From assembly GCA_039105265.1 (NCBI GenBank), contig JAPFFF010000007.1:2480001-2544000 (forward strand): a stretch of 64,000 bases of DNA, read 5' to 3'. This document shows positions 44,322 to 53,250 of the stretch, in pieces (the first letter of the stretch is position 1; the number at the start of each line of letters is the position of its first letter). This stretch comes from Tritrichomonas musculus (taxonomy: Eukaryota; Parabasalia; Tritrichomonadida; Tritrichomonadidae). The position numbers and the translations under genes were made by a program. The notes beneath the pieces are model-generated. The model saw only the letters and a list, made by a program, of their open reading frames with translations, was not told where the DNA came from and did not search any database.

Positions 44322-46943
44322 CTATTTCTTCATATATATAGCATCGAAACAAATCATAGAACAGGTATCACAATCTAACTCAATATTATATATATCATAA
44401 GCACCAGAAGGTGGGTTAGCGTCTTTAAAGTATATTTCATCCAAATATGATTTTATTTGTTGAGGGTCAGACCATTCAGTTGATATAAATCTAATAAAAT
44501 GTAGCTTTTGAGTCTTGTCCTTGAATATCAATAAGTACTCCCCATCTGGAACAGGTTCATTATCACCTGTTGGATCATTATCTATATTATCAATAATTAT
44601 GTGTTTCTCACTTGTAAAATAAGAGAATAGAAAATACCTATTATATTCATCAGTGACATCAGTAAATCCTGTATAATATGCTTTCCATTCACTATCTGGG
44701 TCATTTTTCTCTTCTAATGCAGTTAACCTAGCTTCCATTGCTGCTATAGTATCTTTTAATGCGATATTTTCACCCTCTAATGTCTCTATCCTATGTATAA
44801 GTACATCTAGACCTTCATTAGCTTCATCCACAGTAGGGTAATTATCAAACTCAGCCTCTAGCTCATTGACCTTCTCAGCTAACAACTTGAAACAAGGCTT
44901 GAGTGAGTCCCTAAACATATTGCTGATATCCATAGCACCACTTAATGTCAAGGTTCCAGTATCAGGGTTATCATTCTCATCAGTAAAAGGTAGTTCATCA
45001 AGTTGCTTATACTCCTCTTCACACCAGGTAATGATAGGTGTTATATCTTTGGTTATGCTTCTTGCTGTAGTACCTGACATGAAGTTAATGCTATTTCTAA
45101 CCAAATCACTCATACCTTTGGTTGACTTATGCGAGAATAACCTTTTAAGGAATCCTCCACCTTTTATGGTAGGAAAGCTTATACCATCTGGAAATAGCTG
45201 CATACCAATAGAACCTATTGATCCAGCAGTACCTGCAACTCCAAAAGCTAATGCAGTCCATGAGACTATACGCAAATTATCTACATCATCCTCCAGATGT
45301 TGAGTAACTTGTTCAGTCCTTGATACTCTACCTTTTAAGCTTTCCATAACAGTGTTCATTTCGTTAACATCATAGCTAATAACATCTACATTGTTGGTAA
45401 CTAAGTTTAAATCACTCCTCATAGTAGTAATATTATCAGCAGTAATTATCTTAGAGGAGGTAATATTATAATCAGTATATAAGGTCGTTGCCCCATTAGG
45501 ATTTGGGGATACTTCATAAAATTGCTGCTTAATGATATACTCGAATGGGTTAGTAGTTGAATCCCAATGAACCTCATCTATTGGGTCAACATATTCATCA
45601 GCTAAATATATCTTAATATCCCTTGAGTCATTAGTAGTCGAAGCTGCATATGTATATTCAAGCTTTTCACATGAATCAAGTACACCATGTAAGAACAACC
45701 ATACCTTGTCTCCTCCATTGCCTTCTTTTCCAGTAGGTCGAACTGAGAACCTATTTGCATTTTTAGAACCTTCAAGGGTAATATCAAGGTAGAGTTCATC
45801 AATAGCACTAGTTTCTAATTTATTAGTAGCATTATTCATCTTATAGCACCTTATTGCTTCTATATCATATCCATCTTTTGTACCTCCTTGACTTGTTTGA
45901 TATCCTAGACCATATTTCGAAAAAGGTTCTATCTCCCCTGTCTTTAATTTTACAAAACAGTCTATTTTACACTTACCTCCATGAATCATGTAATGTAGTA
46001 TGTTATCAGGAGAGTAGTCATTAGGCTTATTAATCAGTTTCATGTTCCTCTCACTCCTCTTGACTTGTATGTAGGTACCATCTTCACCATACTCATTCTC
46101 CTTATTTAATCCATTAACTAATCTACCATTGATATGACCTTGTATGTTATCACCTACCCATTTTGTACCATCCCATGATAAAAACCACTTATTACCAAAA
46201 CAATACTCATTAAACCTAAACTCTAAGTCATTAGGTATAGTATATCCAGTATCTATGTTCCATTGAAGTAACCAATACTTCTTGTTATCTATCACAACCT
46301 GACTAGTTGATGTAGGCTTATATAAGTATAGTACATCACTTTTACGTAAACTTAATGCATTATCAGCTTTTATTATAGAACACTTTATTGCCTTCTCTGT
46401 TTGTAAAGAATCAGTTATATATTCATTCATTATGCTCAACTCCCCATTCAGCCACAAGGTATATGGGTTGAAGTCTAGTTTACTATCAAAAGCTATATTC
46501 ATATATCCCATAATGGTACTATTATTTATACTGCATCCATTACTACTTTTAGTTATCAAAGGAGAATATACTTGACCATCCTTAACATATATGTAGAACT
46601 CCTTGACTAAATTACCACTTGTATCATATACTATATTCTTCCTCAATACTATCTTAAATATATTAGTCTGGGTTTTTATTTCGTTGAGCTTATTCATGAA
46701 GTCTTCAGGCAAATTAACAAACTTAAGGATATTGTAAGTTGTTGTTGAAGACTCAAATGATACATACTGTATATTTTTATTTTTAATATCAACTTCTGGT
46801 AAACCTTCGATCTCATTAAATAAATGACCTGTCTGTACATAGTTATCTAAGTCACCCAAGGTTAATAACTGGCTACCTTTTCGAGTAGCATCCCCTATCT
46901 TAAACTGTATATCTCCTTTAAATCTTGTAGTAGTATCACTCAT
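44322..46943 (-). CDS. Polinton large structural-type protein, 873 aa
   Basis: I prefer the ATG at 46943 (MSDTTTRFKGDIQFK), 19 bp after the end of the upstream gene; the frame also extends to an ATG at 47030 that would overlap that gene. Residues ~195-480 are related to residues ~810-1080 of the neighbouring 1844-residue protein (shared YLYKP, FRF..Y.FG..W.L.WDG..W.G and NPFEYIIKQQFYEV-type blocks). A hydrophobic glycine-rich stretch sits near 560, and a coiled coil with a LTALEEK end lies near 680-760, followed by a C-terminal beta-rich domain. The layout suits a fibre, spike or scaffold protein of a virion, but the family is not one I recognise. Confidence 0.6.
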   Translation of the reverse strand: MSDTTTRFKGDIQFKIGDATRKGSQLLTLGDLDNYVQTGHLFNEIEGLPEVDIKNKNIQYVSFESSTTTYNILKFVNLPEDFMNKLNEIKTQTNIFKIVLRKNIVYDTSGNLVKEFYIYVKDGQVYSPLITKSSNGCSINNSTIMGYMNIAFDSKLDFNPYTLWLNGELSIMNEYITDSLQTEKAIKCSIIKADNALSLRKSDVLYLYKPTSTSQVVIDNKKYWLLQWNIDTGYTIPNDLEFRFNEYCFGNKWFLSWDGTKWVGDNIQGHINGRLVNGLNKENEYGEDGTYIQVKRSERNMKLINKPNDYSPDNILHYMIHGGKCKIDCFVKLKTGEIEPFSKYGLGYQTSQGGTKDGYDIEAIRCYKMNNATNKLETSAIDELYLDITLEGSKNANRFSVRPTGKEGNGGDKVWLFLHGVLDSCEKLEYTYAASTTNDSRDIKIYLADEYVDPIDEVHWDSTTNPFEYIIKQQFYEVSPNPNGATTLYTDYNITSSKIITADNITTMRSDLNLVTNNVDVISYDVNEMNTVMESLKGRVSRTEQVTQHLEDDVDNLRIVSWTALAFGVAGTAGSIGSIGMQLFPDGISFPTIKGGGFLKRLFSHKSTKGMSDLVRNSINFMSGTTARSITKDITPIITWCEEEYKQLDELPFTDENDNPDTGTLTLSGAMDISNMFRDSLKPCFKLLAEKVNELEAEFDNYPTVDEANEGLDVLIHRIETLEGENIALKDTIAAMEARLTALEEKNDPDSEWKAYYTGFTDVTDEYNRYFLFSYFTSEKHIIIDNIDNDPTGDNEPVPDGEYLLIFKDKTQKLHFIRFISTEWSDPQQIKSYLDEIYFKDANPPSGAYDIYNIELDCDTCSMICFDAIYMKK

Positions 46944-46962
46944 TTTAGTTAAATAAAACTTC

Positions 46963-49900
46963 TCATTCGATGTTAGCACATTTAGCTTCAAGTGCTGCAA
47001 GTCTTGCCTCAAGAGTATCAATATATGCATCCTTCTGGTCTATCATTTCCTTCACTTCTACTTTAGTAATATAAGCAGTCATATCTATATCTTCTAATGG
47101 ATGTTTTGTACTTGACTTATTTTCAAGCTCTTTGATTTTCTCGCACATGAATGCTATTGTACCCTTTAAAGTATCGCGATATGTCTTTGCAATATTAATA
47201 CATGTATCAAATGAAACCATCATCTTATCAGCATCCTTCATTGTTATTTCAAGTTCAGGTTCATCATCTGTTTCTTCATGATATGCCCATGCAAGAATCT
47301 TTTCTAATACATCTTCCTCTGCTAATGTCTCTGGGTTATCATTACGACGGAACCAACTTGGAATATTAAATAATCCTATTCTATTTGCTACATATGCTTC
47401 TGCTGCTACTCCTGCTATAGCTGCTGCATCACCAGGATGATGTCTAACAAACTGCCATTGACCATGTAAGAACCTTCTAGCAACATAACCTACTGCTCCC
47501 ATAATAACCTGGGTAGTTGCACTTATAACACCATCTTGTTGGTACATTTCTATCACTCCATTCACAATATTAATTACATGTAGTCTTCTTCTATCTATTG
47601 TAGCAACTACATTTCCATTATATAGTACTTGTGTTATTTCTTCACCAGTTGTTTCATCTAATGTGTCATTAAAAGCTAAAAGATTACCATGAGAATAAAT
47701 ATTATCCATTAGTTCTCCTCTTTGTTCATCACTCATTTGTTCTATCATTCTTGCTGTTATTGCTGGTGTTGTTCCTGGTACTGTCCAAGTATCTGTTGTG
47801 GCAACAAGGTCATAATGCTGATATCTAACTCCATTTGCATTGACTTCTATCTGTGAATTTATTCCAACAAATCGTACTTGACCTCCACTAATATTTGCTG
47901 TAGTTGGTGCTGAATAATCAATAGTAGCAACAATTGGATCAATAGTCTCTCCTCTATGATCAATAATATTTATCCATGCTTCCATTGTTTGGTCATTCAA
48001 GTAAGGTTCTAATCCAATATCTCCATTTTGTACAAATGGTAAATTTAATCTGTCTTGCATAGATAATTGTTCAATATCTCTCGCTGTGTATGTTGTTCCT
48101 TCCCATTCTATTGACCAATTATTATCAGTAGCTCTATGTATTCTATCTGTCATCTCAATATCAGCTGGTCTTATTAGAGTCCTTCGTTGAAATACATTAT
48201 TATGGATAATGAGTTGGTCATTATAAAACAAATCATACACATTAAACCACTCTCTTCCATGATATTGGATACGTAAGATATCAGGATGACTAGCAACTAA
48301 TGCATTTCGTTCTTCTCTTGTCATATCTGCAATATCTTCTAAGGTATACTGGATTCCAGATATATTGATAACAGGAACTTGATTCCTAAGTGCAATCGTA
48401 GTTGAAGCTGTATTTGTCATTGTAGTCTGTGGTACAGTTATATCTGTTCGAATCTCATCTGTTTCATCTGTAACAACCTGTGGCTGAACTTCTCTATGAG
48501 TTCTCTCTAATGATTGCTCAGTGGTTGTGATAGTATTTGTTGCATTATCAGTATCATTATCAGTTATTGTAATCGAGGATGAATTAATATTTAATGTTTC
48601 AGTTCCATTTGTATCTGGTCTATTCCTAAAGAAGTGTAAGACATTCGAACCAAGAGTAGCAATAGCATTTCCTAACTGAGTCAGTGCATGTGTTGTCGAA
48701 AGGACAACCTGTGTAGCTGAGAATGTTGAAATAGCTCCAGCAACAGGATTTTGAACAGTTGTTGTTATTGGTAAAAATCTTTCCATAGTCATCTTATCAG
48801 CCTTCAAATCAACATTCACCAAAAACTTACCTTGAAAGCCACTACCTCCATCACCTGGATAACCGCCACCACCACCACCACCTCCTCCACCATTTCCTCC
48901 TGGACCTGCTGGGAAAGGTCTTGTTTGATATGTATTAATAGTTACAGAGTTATTGGACATATTTAATGTTGAAAGGGCACTTGCAATACAAACTGTTGAT
49001 GCTAAAATATTTAATATACTATTCGCAACTGCTACACCTTGTTTAATACTATCAGTATATTCATTATACATGGCTTGAATTCTCATTTGTTCAACTAGAT
49101 TATCAACTGTCTGTTTCAATAAAGCATAATCATAGGCTAATATATCTGTGATTCCACCAACAACATTTAAGTCTCGACGCATAGTCATGATATTATCAGC
49201 CCATATAATCTTTGATGAATAAATATTATAATCTGTCGATATGGTAGTGCATTTTCTTGGGTCTGGCTCTACTTCATAAAATTGTTGTTGAATAATTATA
49301 TCGAATGGATTAACTTTCACATCAAAATCAAATAATTCTTTCTCTATATATATTCGAATGTTCTTATGATTAAATCCTTCAATGATTTTAATGGAATGCC
49401 TTTTTTCTCGATGATAATTAAATGATTCGAGACAAGGATTTGACCCATAGGTATGCATAACACCTGAATTAATACAATGAGTAGGATGACAATCCCATTT
49501 TAATTCAGTTATATTTCCATTAATATTTAGGTCAGCATAAACATATAATCCATCATCTGCATTTAATCCACTTGGCGCATCAACATACATTCTAGCTTGT
49601 TCATATTTATATCCATCTTGAGTTAAAGTACCTGAACCACTTGAATCAAAAGTTGCAGTTATTCCTTCACTTAGTATGGTTCCATCTTTCTTAACAACCC
49701 TCCAATTGGTAAGATAATCTTTCAAGATATGAGCATAATTATCATCATCAGTTAAATCTTCCTTTATTGTTCCTTTTATCCATCTACCAATTCTTTCGTT
49801 ATGTTTGATTGTTAAAGCAGGCGCACCGTCATTTGTGTTCATGTATGATATCTTTTCTGTACACATGTTTTGACAATTATTTCCTGTCCAATTTTTACCA

Positions 49901-52497
49901 TCCCATGTTAATTCCCAGTTATGACCAAATAGATAGTCTTTGAATCTAAATACTAAATTTAGTGGTATGTCATAATCTTTATCTATATCCCATCTCATAC
50001 AATAATAATTGGATTCTTCATACGTCTTAGATGGTCTATATAAATATAACTGGTCTGATTCCTTCAAGGTAAAATACTTGGAGTCAGTTGTTGTTGTACC
50101 TCCACTTGGAATAGAATCACATATTATTTTCCCATTTACTTTTAAGTCACCCTTTATAATATATTTACCAAGTACTGGATTCTTCTCATCTATCTCATTA
50201 GGATTATTAATAACAGGGATACCCATACAGTCTAAAATTTTATCCCAAGCTTCAGTACTTGTAATTTGGTCTGGTATTGCTATTGCTCCGCTATTGCTTT
50301 TATCTTCTAATGATAATGATAATGGGCTTATCTCATTACATTGATAAACATAACTATTATAATCATCATTCCATACTAATTCGCCGATTCCTTGTAAAAA
50401 ATGTTCTTGATAATGCCTTACTGCAATATCTCCAATATCTCGATTTGTCCTCCAATCTCTGTCATTAAGCATTTCACTAACATTGTTTCTTATAGCTACC
50501 CATTCCCTATGGTCTATGTCCCAAACAAAATTGGCAGGTGCTTGTAAGCTAACATCTCGCCTCCAATCATTATTATCATTTGGATGTGATCTTGGCATAT
50601 TAGCTATTGTCATTGAATTAACCCAACGACCTGACTCAAGAGACCAAACATAAGTTGGTCTTAACACTGCATTCCTATTTTGTTCAGGAACAATATTAAT
50701 AACAGGTCCCGGTTGTTCTGGTACAACAATACTTTCTTCTGGTGGATAATATTCCCATTGTCCTCTATCAGGATTATAAATCATTTCTCCTTCCCAATGA
50801 ATATTATGTTGTACTATTGTTTGTGCTATTTCATTTCCCTTTGGGTTAATTCTCCATCCAGCTGGTACATCTTCTTCATGTGGCGCTATTGCTATCCATT
50901 CCCTATGTCCAACATCCCAGACAAAATTCCAAGGAGCTCCAAATGCAGAATTAGTCCTCCATCCAAATTGATTTGGTATATTATAAACTGCAAAACTCGT
51001 CCACATGCGAAATACTGTACACCAAACATATGAATCATTAAATAAGGATTCTCGTTGACGTGTTGGTTGTTCTGTTTGTATTCCTATTGACTGGTATTGT
51101 CTATTCATCTCATCTAAACCATTATCATATATCTCATAATCAAACATCTCTTGTGTAAATGACTCTACTTCATTTTGGAACCTGAGAGATGCAACATTAT
51201 TTCCTAGGTTCGCAATATTATGTAATAAATAACCTGATAATTGATTTACAGCTTGTAGACCTACATTCATATATTGAATTAGGTTTGAATCATTATCACC
51301 GCCTTCATTATCACCACCTTCATTACCTCCTTGATTATCATCCTCTTCTTCACCATTACCTTCATTACCTCCTTGGTTACCTCCTTGATTATCGTGTTTG
51401 CAATTACAAGACTTGATTGTTACAACATAATCAAATAAAGCATTATGTGAATTCACTATATCTTTAATAATCTCGAATACTAAATTTAAACATTGTCCTA
51501 ACGTTATATTTAAAAAGTCTTGTCCACCAGGTGGTACAACATCCACTTTCATTCCATTAGCATTTCGATGTGTATAATAGTATGTAATACCTGAATGTAA
51601 AATTACATTATACAAATAAAGACCTAACATAGCTTTTGCATATTGGTCTTTATTTATATTATTATCTTTTAGATTTTGGGTATATGTCTCAAAAAACTCA
51701 CGAGGACTTTTAACTTCAACTATTTGGTCTGCAACAACTTGATCAGTACTTCCTTTATATTTATATCCTATTGTTTTTAGTCTATTATCTTGAAGATTAT
51801 AATGATATTGAATAGTTCCACTAATGAATTTTTTCCAATTTTCTTCATTAAAAGCTTCATATAAGATTTTCTTTGTTGGATTTGTTGTCTTTTCATTCTT
51901 CATAATGTTCATCAATAAATCCCCTAAATTCGAGTATCCTACCTCTGCAAGATAAGGGTCTGGAGTAGGAGTTGGTATAGACTTTGGATATTGAAGATAA
52001 TGAACAACTTTGCTTTGCCCTGTTTGTTCATCAAAAGCAATTTGTTCATATCCATCTGCTGCACACATCAATTCGGTATACATCTCATGAATAGCCTCAC
52101 ATGTTTTCGATTCTTCTTCAATAAATTCATTAAATGTATTAACACAAAGTTCATCTTTTATCAACTCCTTATGTGACTCTGCTTTTTCAGGTAGTGAGTC
52201 TTCTAATAAGGGTGTCTGTTCAGGTCCTTTAAATACGTATTTTAAATAATTGGCAAATTTATTTGTAATAGGTACATTGCCGAAACCATCAAGCTTTCCT
52301 CCATTTTCGATATGATTACCAACTACTCTTTCATCTACTTCAGCCTTATTATATAAGCAACTAAATTTTGGGTAATCATCTGGGTCCTCATTTCTTATAA
52401 TATCAATATTACCTTCATCATTAACACTTATCTCTATATTTTTGTCTTTGAGCTTTTCAGCCTCACTTGATTGCAAAGAATAAAGTTTAATTGACAT
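46963..52497 (-). CDS. Polinton giant structural-type protein, 1844 aa
   Basis: The frame is open throughout. Residues 1-~370 are a helical N-terminal region, then a Gly/Asn/Glu-rich linker near 375-405. Two tandem repeats of about 127 residues start near 487 and 614, each with YVW, VWD..HREW.AI and a later NxDxxxxxYxP-like block. Residues ~810-1080 are shared with the adjacent 873-residue protein. A glycine run lies near 1206, long Thr/Ile-rich beta-type stretches follow, and a C-terminal coiled coil ends TLEARLAALEAKC. No enzymatic motif is seen. It is probably a very large virion appendage or surface protein. The start codon is 3 bp from that of the divergent 52501 gene. Confidence 0.65.
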   Translation of the reverse strand: MSIKLYSLQSSEAEKLKDKNIEISVNDEGNIDIIRNEDPDDYPKFSCLYNKAEVDERVVGNHIENGGKLDGFGNVPITNKFANYLKYVFKGPEQTPLLEDSLPEKAESHKELIKDELCVNTFNEFIEEESKTCEAIHEMYTELMCAADGYEQIAFDEQTGQSKVVHYLQYPKSIPTPTPDPYLAEVGYSNLGDLLMNIMKNEKTTNPTKKILYEAFNEENWKKFISGTIQYHYNLQDNRLKTIGYKYKGSTDQVVADQIVEVKSPREFFETYTQNLKDNNINKDQYAKAMLGLYLYNVILHSGITYYYTHRNANGMKVDVVPPGGQDFLNITLGQCLNLVFEIIKDIVNSHNALFDYVVTIKSCNCKHDNQGGNQGGNEGNGEEEDDNQGGNEGGDNEGGDNDSNLIQYMNVGLQAVNQLSGYLLHNIANLGNNVASLRFQNEVESFTQEMFDYEIYDNGLDEMNRQYQSIGIQTEQPTRQRESLFNDSYVWCTVFRMWTSFAVYNIPNQFGWRTNSAFGAPWNFVWDVGHREWIAIAPHEEDVPAGWRINPKGNEIAQTIVQHNIHWEGEMIYNPDRGQWEYYPPEESIVVPEQPGPVINIVPEQNRNAVLRPTYVWSLESGRWVNSMTIANMPRSHPNDNNDWRRDVSLQAPANFVWDIDHREWVAIRNNVSEMLNDRDWRTNRDIGDIAVRHYQEHFLQGIGELVWNDDYNSYVYQCNEISPLSLSLEDKSNSGAIAIPDQITSTEAWDKILDCMGIPVINNPNEIDEKNPVLGKYIIKGDLKVNGKIICDSIPSGGTTTTDSKYFTLKESDQLYLYRPSKTYEESNYYCMRWDIDKDYDIPLNLVFRFKDYLFGHNWELTWDGKNWTGNNCQNMCTEKISYMNTNDGAPALTIKHNERIGRWIKGTIKEDLTDDDNYAHILKDYLTNWRVVKKDGTILSEGITATFDSSGSGTLTQDGYKYEQARMYVDAPSGLNADDGLYVYADLNINGNITELKWDCHPTHCINSGVMHTYGSNPCLESFNYHREKRHSIKIIEGFNHKNIRIYIEKELFDFDVKVNPFDIIIQQQFYEVEPDPRKCTTISTDYNIYSSKIIWADNIMTMRRDLNVVGGITDILAYDYALLKQTVDNLVEQMRIQAMYNEYTDSIKQGVAVANSILNILASTVCIASALSTLNMSNNSVTINTYQTRPFPAGPGGNGGGGGGGGGGYPGDGGSGFQGKFLVNVDLKADKMTMERFLPITTTVQNPVAGAISTFSATQVVLSTTHALTQLGNAIATLGSNVLHFFRNRPDTNGTETLNINSSSITITDNDTDNATNTITTTEQSLERTHREVQPQVVTDETDEIRTDITVPQTTMTNTASTTIALRNQVPVINISGIQYTLEDIADMTREERNALVASHPDILRIQYHGREWFNVYDLFYNDQLIIHNNVFQRRTLIRPADIEMTDRIHRATDNNWSIEWEGTTYTARDIEQLSMQDRLNLPFVQNGDIGLEPYLNDQTMEAWINIIDHRGETIDPIVATIDYSAPTTANISGGQVRFVGINSQIEVNANGVRYQHYDLVATTDTWTVPGTTPAITARMIEQMSDEQRGELMDNIYSHGNLLAFNDTLDETTGEEITQVLYNGNVVATIDRRRLHVINIVNGVIEMYQQDGVISATTQVIMGAVGYVARRFLHGQWQFVRHHPGDAAAIAGVAAEAYVANRIGLFNIPSWFRRNDNPETLAEEDVLEKILAWAYHEETDDEPELEITMKDADKMMVSFDTCINIAKTYRDTLKGTIAFMCEKIKELENKSSTKHPLEDIDMTAYITKVEVKEMIDQKDAYIDTLEARLAALEAKCANIE

Positions 52498-52499
52498 TT

Positions 52500-52504
52500 T
52501 ATGA
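52500..52504 (-). promoter_or_regulatory. Inr-like element of the 1844-aa gene
   Basis: TCATA on the minus strand, A+1 at 52502, five bases before its ATG. It overlaps the start codon of the opposite-strand gene at 52501. Confidence 0.4.
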
Positions 52505-53250
52505 ATTATAAAATGTTAGTATCAGTGCAGAGTACAAATGCTGATGAATATAATAAGGTATCTATCAATTTGGATATACCATGGAAGTGTAAATATATTA
52601 AATATTTTGTATCTTCAATTAATACAATAAGTAATATTATGTTGAGTACGAAAGATGATTATATAGAGTTTACACATAACAGTATTCCATTCAAGCTTAA
52701 ATTCGAAGATAGATATAATTATACCATCAAGCAAATAGAAGCACTTTTAAATCCGCTTGCGGAGGTATCTTTTAAATATAATGATAATACTCGTACATTT
52801 ACAATAAAGACACAAACACCGTTAACAATAACCTCTATTTCCCATAGGGCTGCTTTATTAACTGGTTTATATAATACTTCATTGCCTATTGTGTTACCAT
52901 CAAATGCAACATATAATATTAAAGACATCCCAATATTAAATCATACTAAGTTGTATCTAGTATCTCTACAAGGTAATGCCATATACTCGAATATAGGTGA
53001 ACAACAATATACACCTTCAGTCATTGGTAGTATAAATACATTCACTTTAGATAATAAACCACTTATATATGATTTCGAAACTGAAAGTAAACCATTAAAA
53101 ATAAAAACATATACAGATTCATTAAAGTTTTTAGAATTAAGTTTAGTAGATTTTCAATACCAGCCGATATTGTTAAAAAGTCCTTTGTTCATAACTATCA
53201 AAATTAAACCATCTAACTCGACTGATGTCAATGATGTGTTAACTACGTAA
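52501..53250 (+). CDS. Polinton beta-rich protein, 249 aa, minor-capsid candidate
   Basis: The frame codes for alternating beta-strand segments with a C-terminal LELSLVDFQYQPILLKSPLFITIKIKP, a pattern like the last strands of single jelly-roll minor capsid (penton) proteins of Polinton-like viruses. The match is by general pattern only. An alternative ATG lies at 52513. It diverges from the giant gene and its 3' end overlaps the polymerase gene by 8 bp, tail to tail. It is one of only three plus-strand genes of this element in the window. Confidence 0.6.
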   Translation: MNYKMLVSVQSTNADEYNKVSINLDIPWKCKYIKYFVSSINTISNIMLSTKDDYIEFTHNSIPFKLKFEDRYNYTIKQIEALLNPLAEVSFKYNDNTRTFTIKTQTPLTITSISHRAALLTGLYNTSLPIVLPSNATYNIKDIPILNHTKLYLVSLQGNAIYSNIGEQQYTPSVIGSINTFTLDNKPLIYDFETESKPLKIKTYTDSLKFLELSLVDFQYQPILLKSPLFITIKIKPSNSTDVNDVLTT

